In this document: piece by piece, positions 8,939 to 17,551 of the stretch
Numbering within the stretch: the stretch's first letter is position 1
How the letters are laid out: the number at the start of each line of letters is the position of its first letter
Assembly: GCA_964467165.1 (NCBI GenBank)
Contig: CAYXOL010000024.1
Span: 7,652-71,651, forward strand
Length of the DNA: 64,000 bases
Source of the DNA: Clostridium_AD sp964467165
GTDB taxonomy: Bacteria; Bacillota; Clostridia; Clostridiales; Clostridiaceae
Direction of reading: 5' to 3'
The notes under the pieces: generated by a model
Told to the model about the DNA's origin: nothing
The model's input: only the letters and a program-made list of their open reading frames with translations
The model's database searches: none
Program-made: the position numbers and the translations under genes

Positions 8939-9193
8939 ATGAAATACGGCGATAAGATTATAGAAATGTACGGAGTTATAGTAGAAGCGCATGAAGGTAT
9001 GGTTTGTATTGATTTAAAAGGAAGATTAGGTTATATGAAGATACCCATGAGGATGCTAATTACAGATTATCCTGTGCAGGTAGGTCAAGAAGTCGGTTTT
9101 AGAATGAGTTTTATTGAGGTTCTTGCTGAAGAGCCCAATGAAAAATATGTTAGTAATATAGAAACTAGAAACAGAAAGGAAGGGAAAGTATAA
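8939..9193 (+). CDS. small conserved protein of the prd cluster, function unknown
   Basis: 84 residues, predicted mostly beta strand, with motifs YGVIVEAHEGMVCIDLKGRLGYMKIP and VGQEVGFRMSFIEV. No signal peptide or membrane segment. It starts 9 bases after prdA (AAGGAG ribosome site) and its last base is the A of the prdB start codon (TAATG overlap), so it is translationally coupled to prdB. A small gene at this position occurs in other proline reductase clusters, as I recall; its role (subunit, maturation or assembly) is not known to me. Confidence 0.85.
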   Translation: MKYGDKIIEMYGVIVEAHEGMVCIDLKGRLGYMKIPMRMLITDYPVQVGQEVGFRMSFIEVLAEEPNEKYVSNIETRNRKEGKV

Positions 9194-9918
9194 TGAGTTT
9201 AACAACCGTAAAAGGGTTACAATCAGAAATATTTGTACCAATTACACCACCACCAGTTTGGACACCGGTAACAAAACCGTTAAATGAAATGAGAATTGCT
9301 TTTGCAACTGCTGCAGGAGTTCACTTAAAAACAGATAAGAGATTTAATTTAGCAGGAGACTTTACATTTAGAGCAGTTCCAGGAGATGTAAATTCTAATG
9401 ATTTAATGGTATCACATGGTGGATATGATAATGGAGACGTAAATAAAGATATAAATTGTATGTTTCCTATTGATAGATTAAGAGAACTTGCAGCTGAGGG
9501 ATTTATAAAAGAAGTTGCCCCAATGCATTATGGATTTATGGGCGGCGGCGGAAACCAAGATAAGTTTAAAAATGAAACTGGCCCTGCTATTGCGCAGTTA
9601 CTAAAAGCTGAAGGCGTAGACGCAGTAGTCTTAACCGCTGGCTGAGGAACTTGTCACCGTTCTGCTGTACTTGTACAGAGAGCGATAGAGGAATCAGGGA
9701 TTCCTACCATAGTTATTGCAGCATTACCACCAGTAGTTAGACAATCAGGAACACCAAGAGCGGTTGCACCACTTGTTCCAATGGGAGCAAATGCTGGAGC
9801 GCCAAATGATAAAGAAATGCAAACAGGGATTTTAAAAGCTACTTTGGAACAGCTTATAGCCATACCATCAGCTGGAAAAATTGTTACATTACCTTTTGAG
9901 TACGCAGCAAAAGTTTAG
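9193..9918 (+). CDS. prdB: PrdB: selenocysteine subunit of D-proline reductase
   Basis: Catalytic 26-kDa selenoprotein that attacks the alpha C-N bond of D-proline bound to the PrdA pyruvoyl group. Translation stops at a TGA at 9643-9645, but the same frame continues for 90 codons to TAG at 9916 with clear PrdB sequence, giving 241 residues with Sec at 151 in the motif G-U-GTCHR. Upstream motifs include SHGGYDNGD and the glycine-rich GFMGGGGNQD. A start-to-TGA annotation would wrongly truncate the gene. The start overlaps the previous stop. It needs SelA/SelB/SelC/SelD supplied elsewhere; none lies in this window. Confidence 0.96.
9643..9680 (+). promoter_or_regulatory. UGA selenocysteine codon with putative bacterial SECIS hairpin
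   Basis: The in-frame TGA (9643-9645) is followed 19 bases later by a small stem-loop: CTGTA (9665-9669), loop CTTG, TACAG (9674-9678). Bacterial SECIS elements sit within about 40 bases downstream of the UGA inside the coding region, so position and size fit. The exact SelB contact cannot be confirmed by eye. Confidence 0.6.
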
Positions 9919-9967
9919 TGGAGTTTATCAGTTTTGAAGCATAGCTTATAAAAATTTAATAAATAAT

Positions 9968-10003
9968 TAGGAATGTCTCTAAAGTAAAATTTTGGGGCAT
10001 TCC
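9968..10003 (+). other. intercistronic hairpin between prdB and prdD
   Basis: AGGAATG (9968-9974) pairs with CATTCCT (9997-10003), and pairing continues inward to about 15 pairs with wobbles and one mismatch. No T-run follows, so it looks like a partial attenuator or an mRNA processing/stability element that sets PrdA/PrdB above PrdD/PrdE. Confidence 0.55.
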
Positions 10004-10033
10004 TATATAAAAAAATGAATTGTGGTGAGATGT

Positions 10034-10798
10034 ATGGAAAATGAAATTGAAATGAGAAAATTATTGATTAAAACATTCCATATTCAAAGAGTAGAATTTG
10101 CCCAAAAGACTTTTATTCAAGATAAAGTATTGTATTTAAGAGAAAACTTAAAGACGGATTTAATACAAGAATCTGAAGAAATTATAAAAGGGATTGATGT
10201 AACAATAGTAAATCCAAAACAACATGATTTTCTTGTGAATAGTATTATGGATTTTTCGCCAATAGCCACAAAAGTATTAGGAAAACTTGGTGATGGAATA
10301 ACACATACTCTTACTGGAGTCTATGTTATGCTCACAGGAGTAGATGAAAAGGGAATTCAAGTTGCTGAATTCGGATCTTCAGAAGGTATTTTATCAGAGC
10401 AGGTAGTATTTGGTCGTCCAGGTACTCCAAATGAAGCGGATTTTATAATTCATGTGGATGTAATACTTAAGGATACCATGGGTACAGTTAGAGTGGGGCC
10501 CACAGCAGCACATAGGGCTTGCGATAGATTGGTTCAAGAAATAAGAGAATGTTTAAAAAAAATGAATGGCAAATTTTATGATGAAAAGTTTGAATATTTT
10601 GACAAAATTAGACTTGGTAAAAAGAAGGTAGTTGTTATAAAACAGGTAGCGGGTCAAGGCGCAATGTATGATACTCAACTACTGGGGAAAGAACCAGGCG
10701 GATTTGAAGGTGGTAGGTCTATTATAGATTTAGGCAATGTACCAATAATACTAAGTCCCAATGAGTATAGAGACGGTGCGTTGCGGGCTATGCATTAA
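10034..10798 (+). CDS. prdD: PrdD: homologue of the PrdA N-terminal product
   Basis: 254 residues homologous to PrdA residues 250-495 (shared AEFGSSEGIL / GEFGSSEGIL, FGRPG / WGRPG, GQGAM, LSP). It lacks the N-terminal repeat modules of PrdA. It ends at DGALRAMH just before the position where PrdA has its Thr-Cys cleavage site. PrdD is part of proline reductase clusters but its role is not settled; an assembly or regulatory role is possible. ATG 10034 is chosen with GGTGA five bases upstream; a GTG at 10022 is an alternative. It is followed 57 bases later, in the same frame, by prdE. Confidence 0.88.
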   Translation: MENEIEMRKLLIKTFHIQRVEFAQKTFIQDKVLYLRENLKTDLIQESEEIIKGIDVTIVNPKQHDFLVNSIMDFSPIATKVLGKLGDGITHTLTGVYVMLTGVDEKGIQVAEFGSSEGILSEQVVFGRPGTPNEADFIIHVDVILKDTMGTVRVGPTAAHRACDRLVQEIRECLKKMNGKFYDEKFEYFDKIRLGKKKVVVIKQVAGQGAMYDTQLLGKEPGGFEGGRSIIDLGNVPIILSPNEYRDGALRAMH

Positions 10799-10855
10799 TT
10801 ATCATTATCACCTAAGGTGTGGTTAAATTATGTAATTCAGACCGGGAGGGATATT

Positions 10856-11329
10856 ATGGGAGTTGGTCCATCTACAAAAGAAACAACATTACATCATTTT
10901 AGAGATCCACTACTAGATGTTATATCTAAGGATTTAGATATTGACTTGTTAGGTATAATTATTGTTGGAACACCTCAATCTAATGAGGATAAAGTCTTTG
11001 TTGGACAAAGGGCTGCAGCATGGACAGAAGCCATGAGAGCTGATGGGGTTATTATATCTGTGGACGGATGGGGAAATAGCCATGTAGACTACGCTAATAC
11101 TATAGAAGAAATTGGAAAGAGAAATATACCTCTTGTAGGTCTTAGCTTTGTGGGAACACAAGCGCAGTTTGTAGTTACCAATAAGTATATGGATACAATT
11201 GTTGATTTTAATAAATCTATAGAAGGTATTGAAACTGAGGTAGTAGGAGAAAATACAGTTTGTGAATTAGATGCAAAAAAAGCAGTAGCACTTTTAAAAC
11301 TTAAAATGAATAAAAAGATGAGGGGATAA
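10856..11329 (+). CDS. prdE: PrdE: homologue of the PrdA C-terminal product
   Basis: 157 residues homologous to PrdA after its processing Cys (GVGPSTKE against CIGPASKE; WGNSHVDYAN against FGNNHIDFAS; GLSFVGTQAQFVV against GMSFCGVQGALVV). It starts at ATG 10856 with GGGAGGG 5 bases upstream; the same frame runs back to a GTG at 10817. In the alignment PrdE Gly2 sits where PrdA has its pyruvoyl-forming Cys, so PrdE should not carry a pyruvoyl group. Separate prdD and prdE genes are also known elsewhere, so this is not a broken gene. Confidence 0.87.
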   Translation: MGVGPSTKETTLHHFRDPLLDVISKDLDIDLLGIIIVGTPQSNEDKVFVGQRAAAWTEAMRADGVIISVDGWGNSHVDYANTIEEIGKRNIPLVGLSFVGTQAQFVVTNKYMDTIVDFNKSIEGIETEVVGENTVCELDAKKAVALLKLKMNKKMRG

Positions 11330-11332
11330 ATT

Positions 11333-12337
11333 ATGAAAGCAATGAGAATGATTAATGCGGTAGATTCACACACCATGGGAGAACCAACAAGAATTGTAAC
11401 TGGTGGCGTACCTGTAATTCCAGGAAAGACTATGCCTGAAAAGAAAGAATACTTGGAAAAACATTTAGATTATCTAAGAACAGCAATTATGCACGAACCA
11501 AGAGGTCATAATGACATGTTTGGATCAATTATTACTGCACCAACAATGCCAGAAGCCGACTTAGGAATTATTTTTATGGATGGTGGTGGATATTTAAATA
11601 TGTGTGGTCATGGTTCTATTGGGGCTGCAACGGTAGTTGTGGAAACAGGAATCATTCCTATGGTAGAGCCATACACATACCTGACTTTAGAAGCACCAGC
11701 AGGACTTGTTAAAGCAAAAGTAAAAGTAGAAAATAAAAAAGTTAAAGAAGTTTCTATTCAGAATGTTCCTTCTTTCCTTTATAAAGAAAATGTACAGGTA
11801 GATGTTGCGGGTCTTGGAAAAATAACTTTTGATATTTCCTTTGGAGGAAGTTTCTTCGCGCTTGTTAAAGCAACTGAATTAGATATTGATATTTGTCCTG
11901 AAAATGCACAAGATTTATGTAAAGTAGGCATGAAAATTTTACATGCAATTAATGCTTCTATTCCTGTACAGCATCCATTGCTACCACATATAAACACAGT
12001 AGATTTGGTGGAAATATATGGGCCAGCTAAAAACCCAAAAGCTACACTTCAAAATGTAGTTATATTTGGAGACGGCCAAGTAGATAGATCTCCTTGTGGT
12101 ACTGGAACAAGTGCTAAACTTGCATATTTATATGCCAAGGGTCATTTGAAAAAAGATGAAGAGTTTGTATATGAAAGTATTGTTGGAACTATGTTTAAAG
12201 GCAAAGTACTTTCAGAAGTGCAAGTAGGTGAGTTTAAAGGCGTCATTCCAGAAATAACAGGTAGTGCTTATATCACTGGATTTAACCAATTTGTTATTGA
12301 TGAAGAAGATCCTTTAAAATATGGATTTCAGCTGTAA
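11333..12337 (+). CDS. prdF: PrdF: proline racemase
   Basis: Interconverts L- and D-proline, supplying the D-isomer used by PrdA/PrdB. 334 residues, the family length, cytoplasmic homodimer. Both catalytic cysteines are visible: NMCGHGSIG (about residue 90) and SPCGTGTSAK (about 255). The conserved start DSHTMGEPTRIV is present. It begins three bases after the prdE stop and is the last gene of the prd operon. Confidence 0.96.
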   Translation: MKAMRMINAVDSHTMGEPTRIVTGGVPVIPGKTMPEKKEYLEKHLDYLRTAIMHEPRGHNDMFGSIITAPTMPEADLGIIFMDGGGYLNMCGHGSIGAATVVVETGIIPMVEPYTYLTLEAPAGLVKAKVKVENKKVKEVSIQNVPSFLYKENVQVDVAGLGKITFDISFGGSFFALVKATELDIDICPENAQDLCKVGMKILHAINASIPVQHPLLPHINTVDLVEIYGPAKNPKATLQNVVIFGDGQVDRSPCGTGTSAKLAYLYAKGHLKKDEEFVYESIVGTMFKGKVLSEVQVGEFKGVIPEITGSAYITGFNQFVIDEEDPLKYGFQL

Positions 12338-12531
12338 ATAAAATAGTTATATAGTATGAAGTATAAAACATTAATGGAATAAATTGAATAGTCTAATAAA
12401 TGAATAATTTATAGACATTTCAAGTATAATGTAGTAAAATTAAAATCTAAACGTTACAAACTTATGTGATTATTTTAACTAAGTTATCTAAAAATTAACT
12501 AAGTAGCCAAACATCGACTAGTAAAGTAAAA

Positions 12532-12571
12532 TTGACATGTACCATATAGAACTAATTTTATATGGTACATG
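12532..12571 (+). promoter_or_regulatory. promoter overlapped by a 13-base inverted repeat (operator candidate)
   Basis: Perfect inverted repeat CATGTACCATATA (12536-12548) / TATATGGTACATG (12559-12571) with a 10-base loop, 31 bases before the TSUP gene. TTGACA at 12532-12537 overlaps the left arm, and an A/T-rich -10 (near 12555-12562) abuts the right arm. No T-run follows, so a repressor site fits better than a prdF terminator, though an RNA hairpin is possible. Confidence 0.55.
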
Positions 12572-12602
12572 CTAATAATATAATAATTAAGGGGGACTCA
12601 AA

Positions 12603-13478
12603 ATGTTAACAATCGTATTATCAGTATTAGGTCTTTTAACTCTTTATTTTGCAATAGCTTTTGTTAAGGACTATATGTTGGCTTCAAAGGAAAATAGACT
12701 TGAAAAGCCAAGTTTTTTAGCTACAGGAGCGGTGGGGTTTGCTACTAATTTCTTTGATACGCTAGGAATTGGAAGTTTTGCACCTACAACTGCACTATTA
12801 AAACAATTTAAGCTTACTAATGACAGAACATTACCAGGAACTTTAAATGTATCTTGCACAGTTCCAGTAGTATTAGAAGCATTTATATTTATAACAGTTA
12901 TAAAAGTTGATACATTGACTCTTGTTACAATGCTTGCAGCGGCAACCGTAGGAGCAGTTCTTGGAGCGGGATTTGTTGCTAAACTTGATGTTAAAAAAAT
13001 TCAATTAGCAATGGGAGCTGCATTAATAGTTGTAGCAGTTATTATGATATTACAACAATTGAAAATATTTCCAGCTGGTGGAGACGCAATTGGTCTTACT
13101 GGTGGAAAACTAATATTTGCTATTATAGCTAACTTTGTACTTGGTGCATTAATGACACTTGGAATAGGCCTTTATGCTCCATGTATGGCACTTGTATTTT
13201 CACTTGGATTAAGCCCAGCAATTGCATTTCCAATTATGATGGGTTCTTGTGCATTCTTAATGCCAGCAGCTTCAGTTAAATTTGTTAAAGAAGGCGCTTA
13301 TGATAGAAAAGCTTCTATGGCAATAACAGTTTTTGGAGTAGTAGGTGTACTTATTGCAGCATATATTGTTAAATCCTTACCACTTGATGTATTGAAATGG
13401 CTTGTTATTGTAGTTATTATCTATACATCTGCTATGATGTTCAAATCTTATTCTAAACCAGTTGAAGCAAAAGCATAA
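12603..13478 (+). CDS. TSUP (TauE/SafE) family membrane transporter
   Basis: 291 residues with about eight hydrophobic segments and the duplicated TSUP architecture: GFATNFFDTLGIGSFAPTT in the first half echoes LGIGLYAPCMAL in the second. TSUP members move small anions such as sulfite, sulfoacetate or organic acids. It follows the proline reductase operon under its own operator-like promoter and ends in a strong terminator. Export of 5-aminovalerate or another fermentation product is a guess from position only. GGGGGA precedes the ATG. Confidence 0.85.
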   Translation: MLTIVLSVLGLLTLYFAIAFVKDYMLASKENRLEKPSFLATGAVGFATNFFDTLGIGSFAPTTALLKQFKLTNDRTLPGTLNVSCTVPVVLEAFIFITVIKVDTLTLVTMLAAATVGAVLGAGFVAKLDVKKIQLAMGAALIVVAVIMILQQLKIFPAGGDAIGLTGGKLIFAIIANFVLGALMTLGIGLYAPCMALVFSLGLSPAIAFPIMMGSCAFLMPAASVKFVKEGAYDRKASMAITVFGVVGVLIAAYIVKSLPLDVLKWLVIVVIIYTSAMMFKSYSKPVEAKA

Positions 13479-13500
13479 AAATATTTGAATTTAAATTATA

Positions 13501-13540
13501 AAAGATGATTTCTGAATTAAACAGGAATCATCTTTTTTTA
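13501..13540 (+). terminator. terminator of the TSUP gene
   Basis: AAAGATGATT (13501-13510) pairs with AATCATCTTT, extended by TCTG/CAGG, followed by seven T. The A-run at the left may let it serve the convergent peptidase gene too. Confidence 0.85.
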
Positions 13541-13584
13541 TATTCCGTTTATATTTATTAAAATAAATTAAACATTGTCTATAT

Positions 13585-14934
13585 TTATTTTCCTTTGGAA
13601 TGTAATAATTTTTTAAAAAGCACAGAAAATATTAAAATTCCAATTATGGAAATAACAGCACATTCTTTATAATATATAATAAGAAAACTGCCCTTGAAAG
13701 CATTTCTAACAATGGCCTTCCCAGCCACGTCGTAGCATCTTTCTATAGAATCTATACTTATATAATCAATGGTATCTTTAGGGGTGTGTATCCGCGTCAC
13801 ATCATTGTCGCAAAAGGTTATAGCATCAATGTTTTCTTTCCTAAAGCCTTCATGGTCACTTGCATCTTCAAAAAGATAATTGAAAAATATTTTTTCTGTT
13901 TTGCAAGTATTTGAGACTGACTTTATGAAGGTTGTTTTATCAGTATCTTTTTTTCCGCCCATAATACAGAGAGGAACAGCATTGTTACTTCCTATCATAT
14001 CAAAATTAAATACACGGCTACCCTGTATATCATCTTTGTATTTTGTAATAAAAGCGCTTGAGCCTAGGCATCCGAATTCTTCTGCGTTAAAGCCTAAGAA
14101 AAGAATGCTCCTATCTGGTTTGCCAATTGAAGTTAAATATTTGCTCATTTCTAGCATAAAGGAAAGACCTGATGCATTATCCAGGGCGCCATTATATATA
14201 GTGCCATTTAAATCCGTTCCTACATGGTCAAAATGTGAAGATACAATAATTGGTGGCTTGGAGGAATCCTTGCCTTCTAAATATCCCATAACATTATTTA
14301 CATTTGTTTGTGAGACCACGTAGGGGATAAAACAATCCACTTTAAAACCACTACTTAATAATTTTTTAATTGGTGCAAGGGCTTCTTTTGTAATCATAAT
14401 AGACATGTTATAATTAGAATCATGTATAAAGGAGCTCCTAAAAGATAAGTCGTCAGCTCTGGGGACGAAAAATATGAAGTTTTTATCTGAGATATTGATT
14501 ACAAGATAATCGTCTTTTATTTTACTTATATTACTTTTGTCAAAGGTTAAGGTATTGCTTTTGAAGTTCAGCATATCTTCTTTAAAATCTACGCTATAAA
14601 CAAAATTTTTTATTACTTTACCCTGCCTATCTATTACTTTTAAATAGGGGCTACTATCAATTTTCTTAGGGTATAGCACTTTGAAACTTTGAAATTCTTT
14701 TCCTTTAAAAGGTTTTAATCCCATATTTTTAAATTCGGAGTTAATATAGGTAGCGATTTCTGCGTTTTCTAAAGTGCCTGGAAGTCTACCTTTAAAATGA
14801 TCTGAAGAGATATATTTTATATTTTTATACACATTTGTAGCATTGAATCTATATAGGGTATAATATATATGGGAACTATAAAAAAATAATAAAAGACAAG
14901 AGGTTAAAAAAAAACAGCATATTAACTTTTTCAT
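13585..14934 (-). CDS. membrane-anchored M28 zinc aminopeptidase
   Basis: 449 residues. An N-terminal hydrophobic anchor or signal (residues 4-25), a luminal domain, and a C-terminal membrane segment (about 420-440). The M28 ligand set is complete: SSHFDHVG (His, Asp), DNASG (bridging Asp), NAEEFG (catalytic Glu pair), NFDMIG (Asp) and TRIHTPKD (His). It should release N-terminal amino acids from peptides at the outer face of the membrane. GGAG lies 6 bases before the ATG. Substrate specificity cannot be read. Confidence 0.9.
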   Translation of the reverse strand: MKKLICCFFLTSCLLLFFYSSHIYYTLYRFNATNVYKNIKYISSDHFKGRLPGTLENAEIATYINSEFKNMGLKPFKGKEFQSFKVLYPKKIDSSPYLKVIDRQGKVIKNFVYSVDFKEDMLNFKSNTLTFDKSNISKIKDDYLVINISDKNFIFFVPRADDLSFRSSFIHDSNYNMSIMITKEALAPIKKLLSSGFKVDCFIPYVVSQTNVNNVMGYLEGKDSSKPPIIVSSHFDHVGTDLNGTIYNGALDNASGLSFMLEMSKYLTSIGKPDRSILFLGFNAEEFGCLGSSAFITKYKDDIQGSRVFNFDMIGSNNAVPLCIMGGKKDTDKTTFIKSVSNTCKTEKIFFNYLFEDASDHEGFRKENIDAITFCDNDVTRIHTPKDTIDYISIDSIERCYDVAGKAIVRNAFKGSFLIIYYKECAVISIIGILIFSVLFKKLLHSKGK

Positions 14935-15130
14935 ATATTTCTCCTAAAAAATTTTATCTTTATATAGATATGAAGATAGAACTTTGGGTATGATTAAATA
15001 TGTTAATTTTGGTCTATTAGATTTAAAATATAAATTACGAGAGGAGGACTGGCTATTTAGGAACATTTAAATAAATTTTGTATGGAATTGTTATTTAATT
15101 AAATGGTACATAGTGAATAGCTGGGAAAAT

Positions 15131-17293
15131 ATGGTAAATATTGAAAGTAGATTAATTAGTGAATTTGGAATAACAAAGGAGCAATCCGAGAATGTAATCC
15201 AATTACTAGATGAAGGGAACACGGTGCCTTTTATAGCTAGATATAGAAAAGAGAGGACTGGGGGACTGGATGATATAGTCCTAAGAAATTTCACTGAGAG
15301 GCTTATATATCTTAGAAATTTGGAAGAAAGAAAAGCAGATGTATTGCGCATTATTTCCGAACAAGAAAATCTAACAGAAGAAATTGAAAAGTCAATAGTT
15401 AAATGTGAGACTTTAACAGAAATAGAGGATATTTATAGACCATTCAAGCCTAAGAAAAGAACAAGAGCCACCATTGCAGTAGAAAAGGGATTAAAGCCTC
15501 TTGCAGAAATTATTTTCATTGGCGAGTTTAAAGGGGACATAAGTGAATATGCACAGAAATTTATAAGTGAAGAAAAAGCAGTTAGTACATCTACAGAAGC
15601 ACTTCAAGGTGCTGGAGATATAATTAGCGAGATGATTTCAGATGAAGCGAGCTTCCGAAAATGGATTAGAACACTGGTTCATAATCAAGGCATGGTAGAA
15701 ACTAAAGGTGGATCTGATGATACTACACCATTCGAAATGTATTATGAGTATAAAGAAGGGGTTAAATCTATTCCGCCACATAGGATTCTAGCTATAAATA
15801 GAGGCGAAAATAGCAAGATACTTTCTGTGAAAATTAAAGCAGATAATGATAAAATAGTTGAGTATTTAAGAAGCAAATGCTTGAAGGGAAATAATGAAAC
15901 AGATAAGTATATAGAACTAAGTATAGTTGATTCTGTAAAAAGACTTATATTTCCTTCAATTGAAAGAGAAATAAGGTCAGAGCTTACGGAAAAAGGTGAA
16001 ATAGGTGCTATTGAAATTTTTAAAGCTAATCTGAAGGCTCTCTTAATGCAGTCACCTATAAAAGGAAAGGTAGTGCTTGGATTTGACCCTGGATTTAGAA
16101 CTGGGTGCAAAATAGCGGTGCTTGATGAGACGGGGAAGGTATTAGATATAGCTACGGTATATGCTACTGCGGGTAGTAAGGATGGTGTTCAAAAATCCAT
16201 AGGTATTATTAAAGCATTAGTAAATAAGCATAATGTAGAAGTGATATCCTTAGGGAATGGAACAGCTAGTCGTGAGTCTGAAGAAATTTTAGCTCAGATA
16301 ATTCAAGAACTTAAAGAAGAATGCTCAAAGGATTTATACTATGTTATAGTTTCAGAAGCAGGAGCATCAGTGTATTCAGCTTCCGAGCTGGCATCAAAAG
16401 AATATCCAGATATAGACGTATCTATTAGAGGAGCTATTTCTATAGGGAGAAGACTTCAAGACCCCTTAGTAGAACTTGTGAAAATTGATCCTAAAGCTAT
16501 TGGCGTTGGACAATACCAACATGATGTAGCACCTAAAAAGCTTGATGAATCCTTAAAAGGAGTAGTTGAAGACTGCGTTAATGCGGTTGGAGTAGATCTC
16601 AATATTGCAACTCCTTCACTATTATCTTATATATCAGGGATAAATGCTGCTATAGCTCAAAACATAGTAGCTTATAGGGAAGAAAATGGTAAGTTTATAG
16701 CTAGAAAAGAATTGTTAAAAGTTAAAAGATTAGGTGCAAAGGCATATGAGCAATGTGCAGGGTTTTTAAGAGTCATGGAGAGTAAAGAGTTTTTAGATAA
16801 TACTTCAGTTCATCCTGAGTCATATAATGCAACAAAACAGTTATTGGGATTGCTAGAATACTCAAAACAAGATCTTAAAGCACTAAATTTTAAAGATTTA
16901 GATGAGCGGATTAAAACTACTAATCTAAATGAATTAGCTGAAAAATTAGAAATAGGTATTCCCACACTTAGGGATATTATTAAAGAAATTAAAAAACCAG
17001 GTAGAGACCCAAGAGAGGAATTACCAAAACCACTATTAAAAACAGGTGTAGTTCAAATGTCACATCTTAAACCAGGGATGAAACTCATGGGCACGGTTAG
17101 AAATGTATCGGACTTTGGAGCTTTTGTGGATATTGGAGTTCATCAGGATGGGTTAGTACATATAAGTCAGCTATCTGATAAATTTGTAAAGCATCCCCTG
17201 GATGTAGTTACGGTTGGAGATATAGTAGAGGTTAGTGTACTAGAAGTTGACGAGAAGCGAAAAAGAATATCACTATCTATGAAAAACAATTAA
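15131..17293 (+). CDS. tex: Tex-family RNA-binding protein
   Basis: 720 residues, the normal Tex length. Order: N-terminal helical domain (LLDEGNTVPFIARYRKERTG), YqgF-like RNase H fold (VLGFDPGFRTGCKIAVLDE, about 318-336), helix-hairpin-helix (KRLGAKAYEQCAGFLRV) and a C-terminal S1 RNA-binding domain (VRNVSDFGAFVDIGVHQDGLVHISQ). Tex is a transcription-associated nucleic-acid binder of incompletely known role. ATG 15131 is chosen from family alignment; an in-frame GTG at 15113 would add six residues, and neither has a strong ribosome site. Confidence 0.93.
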   Translation: MVNIESRLISEFGITKEQSENVIQLLDEGNTVPFIARYRKERTGGLDDIVLRNFTERLIYLRNLEERKADVLRIISEQENLTEEIEKSIVKCETLTEIEDIYRPFKPKKRTRATIAVEKGLKPLAEIIFIGEFKGDISEYAQKFISEEKAVSTSTEALQGAGDIISEMISDEASFRKWIRTLVHNQGMVETKGGSDDTTPFEMYYEYKEGVKSIPPHRILAINRGENSKILSVKIKADNDKIVEYLRSKCLKGNNETDKYIELSIVDSVKRLIFPSIEREIRSELTEKGEIGAIEIFKANLKALLMQSPIKGKVVLGFDPGFRTGCKIAVLDETGKVLDIATVYATAGSKDGVQKSIGIIKALVNKHNVEVISLGNGTASRESEEILAQIIQELKEECSKDLYYVIVSEAGASVYSASELASKEYPDIDVSIRGAISIGRRLQDPLVELVKIDPKAIGVGQYQHDVAPKKLDESLKGVVEDCVNAVGVDLNIATPSLLSYISGINAAIAQNIVAYREENGKFIARKELLKVKRLGAKAYEQCAGFLRVMESKEFLDNTSVHPESYNATKQLLGLLEYSKQDLKALNFKDLDERIKTTNLNELAEKLEIGIPTLRDIIKEIKKPGRDPREELPKPLLKTGVVQMSHLKPGMKLMGTVRNVSDFGAFVDIGVHQDGLVHISQLSDKFVKHPLDVVTVGDIVEVSVLEVDEKRKRISLSMKNN

Positions 17294-17352
17294 TAATATA
17301 TTGCTTATTCTACTGTGTACGTATATAATTGAGTTATAAAATAAAATTTGAT

Positions 17353-17506
17353 AATCTTCAGGGCGGGGCGAATTTCCCCACCGGCGGTAAAGCCCGCGAG
17401 CCGAAAGGCAGATTCGGTTTAACTCCGAAGCCGACAGTAAAGTCTGGATAAAAGAAGATGAGATATATGAGAATTCGCCCTGACATAGTTATATGTCAGG
17501 GTTTTT
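17353..17506 (+). promoter_or_regulatory. FMN riboswitch (RFN element) with terminator, upstream of ribU
   Basis: Canonical RFN blocks in order: ATCTTCAGGGCGGGGCGAAT, CCCCACCGGCGGTAA, GCCCGCGAGCC, GATTCGGTTTAACTCCGAAG, CCGACAGTAAAGTCTGGAT and the closing AGAAGAT (17353 to about 17460). A terminator follows: CCCTGACATA, loop GTTA, TATGTCAGGG, five T (17478-17506). GAATTCGCCC before the terminator is complementary to aptamer sequence, fitting an FMN-off transcription switch. Confidence 0.97.
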
Positions 17507-17551
17507 ATTATATCCATCCCTAGGAGACGTATTCAATTAGGGGGTATAAAA

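Noticed and set aside
10034..11329. PrdD broken by a nonsense mutation, or translational bypassing between the two ATGs
   Set aside because: The downstream part has its own strong ribosome site and start, the sizes fit separate PrdD and PrdE, and these are separate genes in other species.
12448..12461. cre-like site TCTAAACGTTACAA before the TSUP gene
   Set aside because: It misses the conserved G and C of the CcpA motif.
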